Origin: Xylogone sp. PMI_703
Taxonomy: Eukaryota; Ascomycota; Leotiomycetes
Direction of reading: 5' to 3'
NCBI GenBank assembly: GCA_021399445.1
Contig: JAJTUQ010000009.1
Location: forward strand, 265,501-329,500
DNA length: 64,000 nucleotides
Position numbers and translations under genes: made by a program. The notes below the pieces were generated by a model. That model saw nothing but the letters and a program-made list of their open reading frames with translations, had not been told where the DNA came from and ran no database searches. Of this stretch, positions 13,284 to 23,334 are shown one piece after another (the stretch's first letter is position 1; each line of letters opens with the position of its first letter).

Positions 13284-14114
13284 GTTATGTGATTTTGGAC
13301 CCAGCACAAAGGGAGAAAGTCAGTGGGGAGTGGAATGTATGAGATGCCATACGAATGATTAGACGAAGGAAAAAGAAGACGTTATTCTCCTGGTGCATTG
13401 TAAGTATTGTGTCATGGAGAGGCAGATGAGAACACGATGACTCCTGATCCGAGTGGTGTGGGCAAAGCTGAAAAGAGAGAGGTCAGAGGGAAGCTAGCGG
13501 ATGGGTGCAGTGCCTGACCTGGAAAACTGTTAAAAGTAGGCCATGGATGCCTATAATTATAGTGAATTCCGGACAGTCAATCACTATAATGCGCTGTTTA
13601 TTTAGTGAGTTTTAGGCACTGAATTCATTAGAGTGCCTGTGATATTCAATCCTTCATAGAATCACCAATAATACCACATGGCAGCATCTGGCTCACTTTT
13701 ACATTTTTCAGTTTCAAAAACATGTACTATTTGTGTCCTGTAGTGGGATCATCACCTACGCGCACACTTCGACCTGGCCTTCTACAGGTATGCAGTCTTC
13801 GCCGAGAAACTCATCTCCTGTCAGAACGATGCAATTCGCATTCGGCTAGTTGGCCTTATAACCAGCATCATTCTGTTCTTGTAGGCGCTACTTTGTTCTA
13901 TAACCGCATGTGTTGCGATATACCGAATGTGGTCAGGCTCATTTGCCAGATTTGAGTTGGACTATCCTCCAGGCACCCATCGGTCATGTTTCGACAGATG
14001 CTTCGTCTCCGCTCATTATTCTTACCATAAGAGTCTACAAACAGCTAGTTTGACCTGGCTCTGGCTTATTATTCATATATTCAACGATCAAAGCATATCA
14101 CAGCCGATTTAGTT
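13284..14114. other. Intergenic
   Basis: Small frames at 13722-13955 and 13927-14112 have no recognisable features. Nothing else seen. Confidence 0.5.
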
Positions 14115-15081
14115 ATGGAGTCGGACCCAGCATGCTTGAGCGATATAGGCGACGCCATGAGATATATCAATGAAATAAAGGCGCGAAACGCTATCTTCCT
14201 TCTAACTTCAATCATCTAACTCGCGGTCAGGAGCGGCTTGGCTCAGATGTCCATCAGAAGTTCTTAGACCTGATGATGGACAGCGAAAACCTGTCGAAGA
14301 TGTCCACCATGAGATCAAAATACTTTTTCAAGATGATGAGCACCTTGTGAGGGGATTTGAGGGCTTTATACCAAAGCGCCATAGTGAACAACCCCATGAG
14401 GGGGGCAGAGATGGAGGGCAATCAGACAGTACAGCAGTCCCGCACAACAATACACTATTACAATACAACACAATGCTGCCAGAATCTCACATTCCGACAG
14501 ATCCAACGCATCCAACGGCGAGCACAGATAGCGCCAATAATACATCCGCGCCGGATGCACATCATCAGCCGTCAACACCCTCGCGCTAGGAGCCGTCAGC
14601 CGAGGGCGCATCACCTCAAGCTGATCAGACAGAACTGACAGAGCTGATAGTACAGTATATCATGATGGGGCAGAATGTATCCGTGGCTATTGGGAGGCTA
14701 GGAAATACCAGCATCCTAGTCACAGCTGAGATATTGGCCGGGTTTGAAGAACTGATGCATCTGCCGCTACCCGACAGCGACGAAGATGATTTTGCTGATG
14801 TGCCTGTCTCCGAAACCGACTTCCCAATATCGAAAGACTGGTACAAAGCAGAAGCGTGGATTGAAGATAAAGATAGCGAAGGTAACAGCTGCCACCGTAT
14901 GTTTTTGTCTATTATTCACTTTGAAATAGGACGAACCTTGTGGCGCCATCGCGGTACGGGGCATGGGCATTATGAGCAGCCAAAAGGCATCCGAGACCAG
15001 GTCCAACACCGGGTTCCTCACGCCGAACCACAAGAGGCTCCTGGTTCGACCTCACAAATCTGGAGCCAGGAGGACCCATAA
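14115..15081 (+). pseudogene. Degenerate protein with one Sin3-type paired amphipathic helix (PAH) repeat
   Basis: From ATG 14115 the frame gives DIGDAMRYINEIKAR, then with frame changes DVHQKFLDLMMD, then VHHEIKILFQDDEHLVRGFEGFIPK. In that order and spacing these match the PAH repeat of the Sin3 corepressor family (DAL-YL-EVK, V---FL--M-DF, LF---LI-GFN-FLP). The frame from GFEGFIPK continues with an Asn/Thr/His-rich linker, meets TAG at 14587-14589, and goes on in the same frame to 15081 with an acidic segment (PLPDSDEDDFADVPVSE). At least two frame changes and one stop break the gene. It is far too short for a Sin3 protein, so it is either a remnant or a small stand-alone PAH protein that has decayed. 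The PAH reading is by eye only. Confidence 0.45.
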
Positions 15082-15751
15082 AAAAGATTGAAAGGATGCA
15101 CAGAACCCCTCACGGGAAGGATTATGCCCTGTTGTAGCTCTTTATTTTTGGGCTTACCTATCTATAGAATAATATACTGTTGGTGATTATGAGATCTACG
15201 GTGGGCAGTACAGCGCTTGGAGAGGCCTTTTCAATGAGTTGTATATTAAAAGCTTCATCTTTCTTATACTAAATGCGTTTTATACTACCCCCTATCACCA
15301 TTTCTGCCAAATCAAACAACAGTCTTTTACTGTAACTTGTAGTGTTATGTCATCAGTTCTTCATACATTGTCTCCGCATCTCCATCTACTTCTCTTATTT
15401 GCATTGCCGTCATGCCTTATTGAAAATGTCGGCGAAATCTCTCTATCTCCTGATATCCACGCAATACAGCCAAGTTGTACCACTCTTCTACGACCAGTGA
15501 ACATGAATGAGCACTTTAGCCGAAGGTACCCCCTCGATTTTCTGAAGGTTGACGAGAAAAAGGATGTTTGTATTCCAAATACACTAATATTTTTGGTACT
15601 ATAATAGACTACAGCTTAGGTTGGTACGACAGTAAATTGTGGTCTCATCTCGCTTTGTTGCTTATTATTCACTACTTTCCACCTATGAACCTTGTTTTAA
15701 CATGCTCCATCTCTACTCTCATTATCAACCTATTCATCTCTAACCCAGATT
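15082..15751. other. Intergenic
   Basis: Low-complexity, T-rich stretch between two converging genes. The frames at 15239-15604 and 15568-15849 look non-coding; the second overlaps the PhyH gene on the other strand. Confidence 0.5.
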
Positions 15752-16830
15752 TCAATAAGGCTTCACACCAGCTAGCCTTAGCAGCTGGTCAGTGTACTCG
15801 GGCTTCTCACGAGGCTCTGTCCGGTTGCGCGGGTCAATTATACCGTTAGGCAGATAGGGGTACGGATCGCGGATATGAATATTATCATGCGGCCAGTGCG
15901 ATGTCGACCCATATGTCTCAAAGATGTGCTTTTTCAGTGCCAAGGATTCTTTTGAGGCCAAAGCTGCGGGAGTGTAAGCAATATACATGACCGTACGGAC
16001 AGTATTGCTTTTCTCCGTTGGCTCGCCTCCCCAATGAACAGTGCGAGAGTCCCAGAGAATCAAATCGCCTGCCTCAGCCTGCACCCGGATCGGCTCACCG
16101 CAACGGCTGTAGAAGAACTCCATCTCTTTCTTGTTAAATTCACGCTTATCTCTCCACTCCCAATCCGAGGGTTTTGTATATTCTTCGTAGAACGCCTCGA
16201 GGTGCTTGTTGGATTGGGGGATCGCTATCAAGGATCCGTCTTCGGACCCGGCATGGCTGAGGTTCAGGATACCCTGGATGCAATGTAGTCCACGCTTCCG
16301 TGGGGCCTGGTCAACATGTGGCCATGGTGCACGTGCTGGTCTTAAGTTGGGAAACGTAATGTTGAGTGCGTCAAACGAAGCCAGCAGCTTCTCCGTACCC
16401 CAGAGCCGGGCAAAGGGTTCAATGACTCCTGGTTCCATACGAGCATCCCAGTAGAACCGCTCATGGACTACGGCGTAGTGTTCAAACATGTTCTTGTCGT
16501 TCTGCACTGGAAGAGTCTTCATGTTCCATGTAGAAACGTCATCGGCGTCAAATGACGGATCCAGGGACTTGACCCATTCGAAGGCTTTTTGTTGATAGTA
16601 TTTAGCTTTCTCTGACGTGATTGCTCCTTTTATTACTACGTAGCCATTGTTCTTAAGCTCGTCTCGCCAGTCCCCGTATGGACCTTCGAGCCTGTCAAAA
16701 TTAGTACAGTACACTGATTCAGAATCAGTGTTACTTCAACGCCGTCAGCCACTTACTTGAAGGGACTGTAGACAGGAATAGAGGCTAGAGCTGAAACTGC
16801 CGTGGTGTTCGTGATTGTCTGCGTAGCCAT
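15752..16830 (-). CDS. Phytanoyl-CoA dioxygenase (PhyH) family non-haem iron oxygenase
   Basis: Fe(II)/2-oxoglutarate-dependent oxygenase, probably hydroxylating a small organic substrate. Two exons: 16830-16757 (MATQTITNTT start) and 16691-15752, joined across a 65-nt intron with GTAAGT donor and GACAG acceptor; total 1014 nt, 337 aa. The longer single frame from 16714 reads through this intron and its first seven residues are not real. Visible iron ligands are His150 and Asp152 (WPHVDQ) and His244 (SRTVHWGG); the Arg in TVRTVMYIAYTP is the likely 2-oxoglutarate anchor. The Cys-Ile-Gln-Gly and DGSLIAIPQSNK segments are typical of fungal PhyH proteins, many of which belong to secondary metabolite clusters. 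The frame is intact. Its neighbours on the right, a transcription factor relic and an SDR relic, could be leftovers of such a cluster, but that is inference. Confidence 0.9.
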
Positions 16831-17639
16831 AGTGGCGTCCGAATAAAAACAAGGTGTTGTTCACACGAATCTATTAAGTAAATGATACTAAAACGTAGTA
16901 GTTCAACGGCGTATCTGATACAGATCGTGGTGATAATATACTTTTAGTGTGAGGCACAGGCGTATTATTCATCTCGTTCACCCAGGGTCATCATCTACAA
17001 GTGCCTTGCCCCCATTTTCAAATCCTGCACCGGCGGAGCATTGTGCCGCACTATACTCTCCCCACAACTCCGGTTCGATGTTGTGCCGCACTACCATCTC
17101 TCATGTATCGGTGTCGACACTGCAGAAGCAAGAATCGGAGAGTACCTCCGATAAAGAGTTATGTCTTTTTCATATTTGGCTTTGATTAAACATTACCTCA
17201 ACACGAAGAGGTTGGCATTGAAAGAACGGATGATGAGCATAGATACATAGCAACCTTCAGCCCCTTCATGAATTTCCGGTGTGTGATACCTGTGCTGGGC
17301 TCCATATCGCCTGCCACTACGAACAGGAGAAACAAGAATGGATGTATGTTGGAGTGAGATAAGAGGAGATGGCGGAACTGCTAAAGCGCGAGGTTAGGCA
17401 AAATTTTCATCACCGTCATGGGGAGGGTATGGTTAACATACCCCGAATGCATGATCTCCTGAATGCAACTCCAGAAATTCACTATAGTATGGAGCTGCAT
17501 CCTGAAGCATCTATTACTAGCCCTCAACATAGGACTGACTGTACGCTTATGAACAGACTTGCCGGCCCTGGTATAGCTTTTGGACGATTTGATACCGTAC
17601 CATTCTCTTGATATTTTGCCTAGAACAAATATTCGCCTT
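16831..17639. other. Intergenic; possible eroded 5' part of the transcription factor relic
   Basis: Holds the upstream region of the PhyH gene. The frame 17369-17611 (MAELLKREVRQNF) points toward the relic downstream and could be its eroded N-terminal part, but I cannot match it to a domain. No Zn2Cys6 cysteine cluster is present. Confidence 0.4.
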
Positions 17640-18839
17640 CCTATTCCATTTTTATCTCCCCTCTCCCCTTCAAGGCGGTAGAGCGTGGATCTTAGAAATG
17701 ATGATAAGTAACCCGGTAATACGACAGGAAATACTGTACCAAAGTTCGTATTTCTTCTCTCTCGCCCGGCGAATCACAACTAAGGATGCTTTATGGGAGA
17801 CGGTGCTTATGCAGACCAGGGATGCGTTCACGGAAGCGCTGCAAGTCATTAACAACTCCAATATCACAGAGCACCTACATAGAGCTGTACAAATTATGTC
17901 GAGCATCATGCAGATTCAGCGGTTCAAAGTTGCCGTTTCAAGCTTCGACAACTGCCAGGCCCTTTTTAAACAGTTCCTCGACACAGTGGGGTCCAGTTCA
18001 AGATTAAGTGCCGTTCATGGATCGTAGCAGGACTCTCGCTATGTACTGTGCCGTTACGGAGTTTCCGGGTCTCAACTGCTGAACAGGCCGCTTTTCTCTT
18101 TTTATCTAGTCTGTTGATGTTGGATCGTCATTACTAGCACTGTGCTTCAGGAACAACCTCGCCTCTACAAATACCATTCCAGCCTTCTAGGTAATATCAA
18201 TAATATCGGCAATCTTATCAATCTTGAAGCTACGGCAGGATGCCAAAATTGGGTGTTGCTGTAAATCAGCGAAACCGCCGTGCTTGATGCATGGAAGCAG
18301 TAATATAAGAGAGCTGGAAACCTTGATGTTATGGACCTAGTCTCAAGCGGTCACTGAAGTCCACCTCAGGCATCTCGAAACTAATCCCGCGGTTCCTCTC
18401 AATGGCAGTGACAGTTTCTTGGACATTCTTACAACGGATCATTGCCAGCAATCGAAACCACCAGCCAACCAGGCTGTAGTGACCCCCGGTCTGGGCTCAT
18501 GTAGCGCCCATTTATCCTTCCGTAGCCGTATCTGGATAGCAACTAGCTAGTGTTGATTTGCGTTATCACGTTGATCGTGTTATTAAGCTACTGTTGCATC
18601 AGGTATCGCCGCCAGCATAATTGCGCACGATAGCATGGCCTCTCTGTATGGCTGGTTGCCTCGCAGAGTCAACAGAGGAGATCTATTTTCGCAGAATGGT
18701 AGAGGCATTACAACCACCCGGTGTTTTCGGCACAGTACGAAAAGCACTTGAGATTATGGAGAGTTCTTGGCATAATAGGGGCATCGGAGACGTTACTAAC
18801 CGCGACCTCGCCGAGTGCTTTAAAAGCCAAGGAAGGTGA
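17640..18839 (+). pseudogene. Relic of a fungal transcription factor (Fungal_trans_2-like C-terminal domain)
   Basis: Fragments in several frames line up with the C-terminal part of a PRO1/ACR-2-like fungal transcription factor: ISNPVIRQEILYQSSYFFSL and DALWETVLMQTRDAF near 17700-17835, LHRAVQIMSSIMQIQRFKVAV to 17940, QEQPRLYKYHSSLLG near 18150, INLEATAGCQNWVLL near 18220, AGNLDVMDLVS near 18315, and MRTIAWPLCMAGCLAE to the stop at 18839. Between these pieces are several in-frame stops and at least four frame changes, so the gene cannot be expressed as a full protein. The Zn2Cys6 DNA-binding N-terminus is missing. Its end faces the end of an SDR relic 14 bp away. Such regulators often sit in metabolite clusters, so with the PhyH gene this may be a dead cluster. 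Confidence 0.65.
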
Positions 18840-18853
18840 TTTCGTATTCTCGT

Positions 18854-19569
18854 TTAGAAGATCTGGTTAGCCAGCTGCATGTAGAATTCACCACGTGGAG
18901 GGCCGTCCAGCACCATTCCCTTGAATTTACCGTCTCCATGACACTCGTCTGCAAAAAGAACCTAGCAAACGGAGAGATCATATTAGGAGAAAATTCTATC
19001 CCGAACTTTTCTGGCATTTCAACAAAATGCTCACCGAAATCCCTGAACCGCGTACACCGTGTCAGCAAGGCCGATCCAAAACGCCGAGGCCGACTTGCCC
19101 ATGCCAAGGTACATCATCAGCGGCGGAGGAATAATGGAAATGTTCATGATGTTTCCGGTATAGATACACGTCTTTTCGGTCTCTTTAGGCAACTTCTCCC
19201 ATCCCTTGACCGCTTGCTGTGCGGCGACATGGGGACTGATAGTGTTGACTTTCAAATCTGAGGCAACATATTCTGCCGGAATTGGGAAAGGTGATTCCTG
19301 ATTAGAAGGTTGTGTGAGTGCGGCAGCATTGTACACAACGACGCCGGGGGAGGTGCGGAGCTCGGTCTCGACGATGTCGAAGATTGCCGGAATTGAGTCG
19401 GGTTCGGTAGAATCTGCCTCGAGGGGCAGAGACCCCTCGGCAGATTGGACGTTGCTTCTTTCTTTGATGCAATCACAACTTGATGGCCGCTACTGGCGAC
19501 TTTCTCAGCATCGGAAGCACCGATCCTAGGACCAGCTCCGAGAATGAGTATCACTAGGTTGACATACAT
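18854..19569 (-). pseudogene. Short-chain dehydrogenase/reductase (SDR), frameshifted
   Basis: The protein starts at ATG 19569 with a Rossmann opening (VNLVILILGAGPRIG) and reads to about 19470. The frame then shifts near the AAAGAAGC stretch and resumes as MYNAAALTQP and NTISPHVAAQQAVKG, then YTGNIMN and MYLGMGKSASAFWIGLAD to 19035. A 73-nt intron (19034-18962, GTGAGC...CTAG) leads to ADE...GMVLDGPPRGEFYMQLAN and a stop at 18854, but the last exon is out of frame by one base unless the run of five A at 18953-18957 had six. Order, spacing and length (about 235 codons) fit a fungal SDR. The catalytic Tyr and Lys are present though with unusual spacing (YLGMGK). The two frame breaks make it a pseudogene or a poorly assembled gene. 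Confidence 0.75.
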
Positions 19570-20634
19570 TTTAGTTTTTATGCAAGGTAAAGATAAATCT
19601 CTGTAGAGTTTTGGATTACAAAGAAGCTGAGATGCTTTCTATTTATATAAGTAGAGATGATGAAGTAAAATCTGATTCGCAACACTTTGCACCCCTTTTC
19701 TGAGAGTTGGTAATCACATTCTTAGTATACAAGCACTTGAGCGAGCGGTTGGAGACTAACTAGGAACAATAGCATTGCATTAATTCATATGTATGTTTGG
19801 TGTCTCTTGGAAAAAGGTACAATAAATAACGTGCGCTAATTATCAGAGCTGTTCTGAGCTCATCAAGACCCGTAACTAGTTAAGTGAAGCCGTAGTGGTT
19901 ACATAAGCCGCGCAGTAGCTCCCGTCCTTGAAGGGCTAATTAACAAACGACAAGGTCCTGCAGCTGAGATTTCCAGTAGACTAGATCTTAGTACCGCGCG
20001 GCTGACATAACCCGCAGCATATTGAACGTCTCTGTGTTAAATCAACAGGCCCTCCTTTTTATTGGTATTAGAGTTCTTGCTTACTATCCTCGGCCATCAT
20101 CAAACATCAAACACCGACTTGATAATCGTCGGTTCGTTTAATCGGTCTTCATTTTGCCCGAGGATACGAGTATAATTAAAGCCCATATTTAGTCTATTGT
20201 ATTATATCATAAAGTTAATTAAGTCGTGATATATTAGTTTTTGAAGTAGCTAAAAGTAATATATGGTTATTCACAGCAAATTTTCCCTGTACAGATGCTC
20301 GACTCCCTCATAATTGAAAATTCGGTGATGAATAAATTCTGAGCTAGTGGAAATTTAGTCAATTGTATTCTGTCAGCAAAAATATTCTCGGCATCCTTGG
20401 CTGCTTGTTATGTGACTAATTTCTTGATAATTTTAATATATTCTTTTGGTGGGCTATATCTAGGAATGGAAGTGCTTGGAAAACACAAGAACCCGCGTAA
20501 GATAGGCTATTGCAGCGATCATGTTTACGTTTCATTTTTACATACAGGCCGAAAACACATTTACTTTCCATCAGATCATACTAATGACATGGAATTGTAT
20601 GAAATGTATTATTGTCAGTTATAATAGAGCATAT
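19570..20634. other. Intergenic, AT-rich
   Basis: Contains only a 75-codon frame at 20397-20624 with no recognisable features. Ends at the target-site duplication of the 20.6 kb element. Confidence 0.5.
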
Positions 20635-20907
20635 GTTGTTAGTGGGGTCCCAGTTCAACGCGGGTTATAATCAGCTCAACGTAGGTAAGTGATGTAGTGC
20701 AACGCGACATCATCGGGGGTAAAAATTTTCAACCTCAGGAGGGGTTAAAGAATAATTAATCCGGTATGCTGAACATATGTTGAAAATCTATAATATATAA
20801 TGTATAAAGTATAAAAGGTTTATAGGCTCTAGAGACTTTATACACTGTATGGACGTTGGCTTTGTACTACTGTAAGCCTCTATAAGCTCTGTTAGTTCTG
20901 TAGGTTT

Positions 20908-20961
20908 TATAAACTCCTAATATATGTTGAGCATATGCTCAACATATATTAGGAGTTTATA
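20908..20961. repeat. 54-bp perfect palindrome
   Basis: The stretch reads the same on both strands, centred on GCATATGC at 20931-20938, with arms TATAAACTCC...GGAGTTTATA. To its left, degenerate inverted copies of the 9-bp unit continue the symmetry imperfectly (CTGTTAGTTCTGTAGG), so the palindrome is the axis of a larger foldback structure. Confidence 0.9.
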
Positions 20962-21405
20962 GAGCCTACAGAGCCTACAGAGCCTACAGAGCCTACAGAG
21001 CCTACAGCCTACAGAGCCTACAGAGCCTACAGAGCCTACAGAGCCTACAGAGCCTACAGAGCCTACAGAGCCTACAGAGCCTACAGAGCCTACAGAGCCT
21101 ACAGAGCCTACAGAGCCTACAGAGCCTACAGAGCCTACAGAGCCTACAGAGCCTACAGAGCCTACAGAGCCTACAGAGCCTACAGAGCCTACAGAGCCTA
21201 CAGAGCCTACAGAGCCTACAGAGCCTACAGAGCCTACAGAGCCTACAGAGCCTACAGAGCCTACAGAGCCTACAGAGCCTACAGAGCCTACAGAGCCTAC
21301 AGAGCCTACAGAGCCTACAGAGCCTACAGAGCCTACAGAGCCTACAGAGCCTACAGAGCCTACAGAGCCTACAGAGCCTACAGAGCCTACAGAGCCTACA
21401 GAGCT
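20962..21405. repeat. 9-bp minisatellite, about 49 copies of CCTACAGAG
   Basis: Tandem nonamers run almost without change; one copy near 21004 lacks the GAG triplet. Because 9 is a multiple of three the minus strand stays open for 168 codons as repeated Val-Gly-Ser, which is a by-product of the array and not a protein. The array lies entirely inside the Mutator-like element. Confidence 0.95.
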
Positions 21406-21572
21406 CACAGCAATACAGAGCATATGCTGAGCATACCGGATTAACCTTATTTACCCTTCCTGAGCTTGCGCAAAAGTTTCTCCGACCCCCGCCGACGTTT
21501 TGCCGAACGCTACGCGACTTACCCGCGTTGAGCTGATTATAACCCGCGTTGAGCTGGGACCCGGTTGTTAGT

Positions 21573-22100
21573 AAGCCTTGCGGATCTCAGACTCCGTTAA
21601 CGTAATTCCCGGTCTCACCGGCCACCTGGTCTGCCCGGCCACTTCGATTTAGGGCAAAATTGAGCAAAATCGCCCCCGCAATATGATAGTACGTTTACAT
21701 TTTTTAGTTTTACATCAAACAGAATGTAACGATTAAATAACTTTACTATTAAGATAGACATTAAATGTTATATCCTTCTTATTAGCATTTCCTGATTCGT
21801 TTTAGTCACTTCTTGATATTAGACCTTATCTGGATTATTCCCTAAGAATTGATAATACTTATCTATATATGTAAACTATAACTTAGACATGGAGCGACTA
21901 GAGACAGGAGATTTAGAGTAGAATTTTGGCTTAGAACATCCCATCAGGAGTGCCGTTTTCATTAATGTTTAGTTTGGCATAATTTTTCATCATGGGACTG
22001 GGGTATGCGGCGGTTTGCTAGACGAATTGATTTCATTTTCTTTCTCTGAGAGTACCGAACCACGTTATAATAAAGACGCAGTGGGCATAGAATCTTTGAT
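21573..22100. other. Intergenic
   Basis: AT-rich, no gene seen. Forms the 3' side of the small repair gene that ends at 22101. Confidence 0.5.
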
Positions 22101-22653
22101 CTACTCATCCATGTCTATCACTATCATATTTCTAGGTGATGAATTTAGAAACCATCCAAAGGTCTTCATGTCGATATAATAATCGCCAAAATCGTTATCG
22201 TCGACATCGACTCCTTCTTGTCGCAAGTATTGGGCCTGGCGATGTGCCCATCCTGGTGCACTACAATTCAAACGTCGGCTTAGACGTTTTTCTAACTCAA
22301 AGTGCGTAAGACATACCGATGAGATATCATCCCTTTGGAGTTAACAACTCGCTGCCATGGAACATTGTCGAGGTTATAAGACCCGGGATCTCGTTCGGTA
22401 TCGACTGCATTTTCAGAATTTCCTCTACTGGGCGGAGGTAGGCTTACTAGACAAATACCTACCTGGCGTGCGCGTTGGGCTATTGACTTTATTAGTGATT
22501 AAAGACTTTAAACTTGGTGTTTTGATCCGGTAAATACATACGGGTACCTACTAACACCGCAATATGTTTATAGGTAGTCACACGACCTTCAGGTATTTGT
22601 CTGATTGCTTCGTAGACCTCGATCCACCATGTCTCTTCATTCACTATCGGCAT
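22101..22653 (-). CDS. Alkyltransferase-like (ATL) DNA repair protein
   Basis: Small nuclear DNA-binding protein related to O6-alkylguanine-DNA alkyltransferase. It recognises O6-alkylguanine and in known relatives channels it to nucleotide excision repair. Three exons: 22653-22542, 22479-22317 and 22260-22101, joined by 62-nt and 56-nt introns with GTATGT donors; 435 nt, 144 aa, intact. Features in order: ETWWIEVYEAIRQIPEGRVTTYKHIA (helix-turn-helix entry), RARQVG, then NVPWQRVVNSKGMISH. In the enzyme this last motif is PCHRV with the acceptor cysteine; here Trp79 stands in the place of cysteine, the hallmark of the ATL class. The C-terminal QAQYLRQEGVDV and DMKTFGWF also fit. The gene stands alone between a transposon and a hydrolase. 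No open frame over 60 codons reveals it, so automated calls may miss it. Confidence 0.9.
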
Positions 22654-23334
22654 GATTAGAAGTTAGTCTGATCGTTCTTGAGGCTCCAGATGTTGGGTGT
22701 TATTATAGATTTAATTCTCGTTTCTGTCATTCGATATAATTTTAAATCAAGCTACAGTGTTTTACTACCACACGATGGAACCAAAAAATTTAGTGCATCA
22801 TTAGTGTCTTGCGTAGATAGCGCTCCTTTGGCCCAGTGCGATTCTTGGACCAGCCCCTTAGCTCATCTTATATTAATAATCCTCTTAGGCTCCAAAGTAG
22901 CTATACGAAGAGTTGCTTTACTAATGCGATCGACATTGACCAATCTGGAAACTAGCTGTTGTTATCTATTAATCGGAAGATATTCGGAGATATTTAATTT
23001 GTGTGGTGAAAATCAGCGTTCGAATTAGGAAATTTTCTTCGAAGCTAATTATGAAGACCTGATATCCACCTAACCTCACTAAAGAAATTTTCCACGAGAC
23101 AACTCATATACTTCAGCGGTTGAATGACTCAATGCAGAAGGCTAATAGAGTTAGGATCATTCTATTTGTTTCCATAACATCACTACTTAGCATGTGATCA
23201 TGGCTTTGAATTGGTTTTTGAGAGACAATCTTGAGACATAAAGGGCTATTATGCCTCCTCTACGGTATGCCTTGGAATAAGCAGCAACCTCGCTTTTTGA
23301 GAGTTATTATTGAAGAGGCTCTGCCATAACGAAA
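22654..23334. other. Intergenic
   Basis: The 116-codon frame 22678-23028 has no family features. This stretch holds the upstream regions of the ATL gene (leftward) and of the hydrolase at 23335 (rightward), so the two could share a bidirectional promoter. Confidence 0.45.

Larger units (their letters stand above)
20644..21563. mobile_element. Mutator-like non-autonomous DNA element with long terminal inverted repeats
   Basis: The ends are inverted copies starting GGGGTCCCAG on the left and CGGGTCCCAG (read from the right end inward). They continue as AGTTCAACGCGGGTTATAATCAGC-like sequence and stay alignable for about 140 bp, to the CCGGTATGCT and CATATG blocks. The element is bordered on both sides by GTTGTTAGT (20635-20643 and 21564-21572), a perfect 9-bp target duplication; 9-bp duplications with long inverted ends are typical of Mutator-like elements. 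No transposase is encoded. The interior holds a perfect palindrome and a long 9-bp tandem array. The left arm shows C-to-T and G-to-A differences from the right arm (for example CGTAGG against CGCGGG), compatible with RIP-like decay. Confidence 0.8.

Noticed and set aside
16206..16454. Plus-strand frames over the PhyH gene (16034-16288, 16206-16454)
   Set aside because: Antisense shadows of a well-supported enzyme.
20962..21405. Possible CRISPR-like array
   Set aside because: Units are 9 bp, directly adjacent, without spacers, in a fungal genome; it is a minisatellite.
20917..21423. 168-codon minus-strand frame of repeated Val-Gly-Ser
   Set aside because: It is only the translation of a 9-bp tandem array; no start context, no domain, and its ends coincide with the array.
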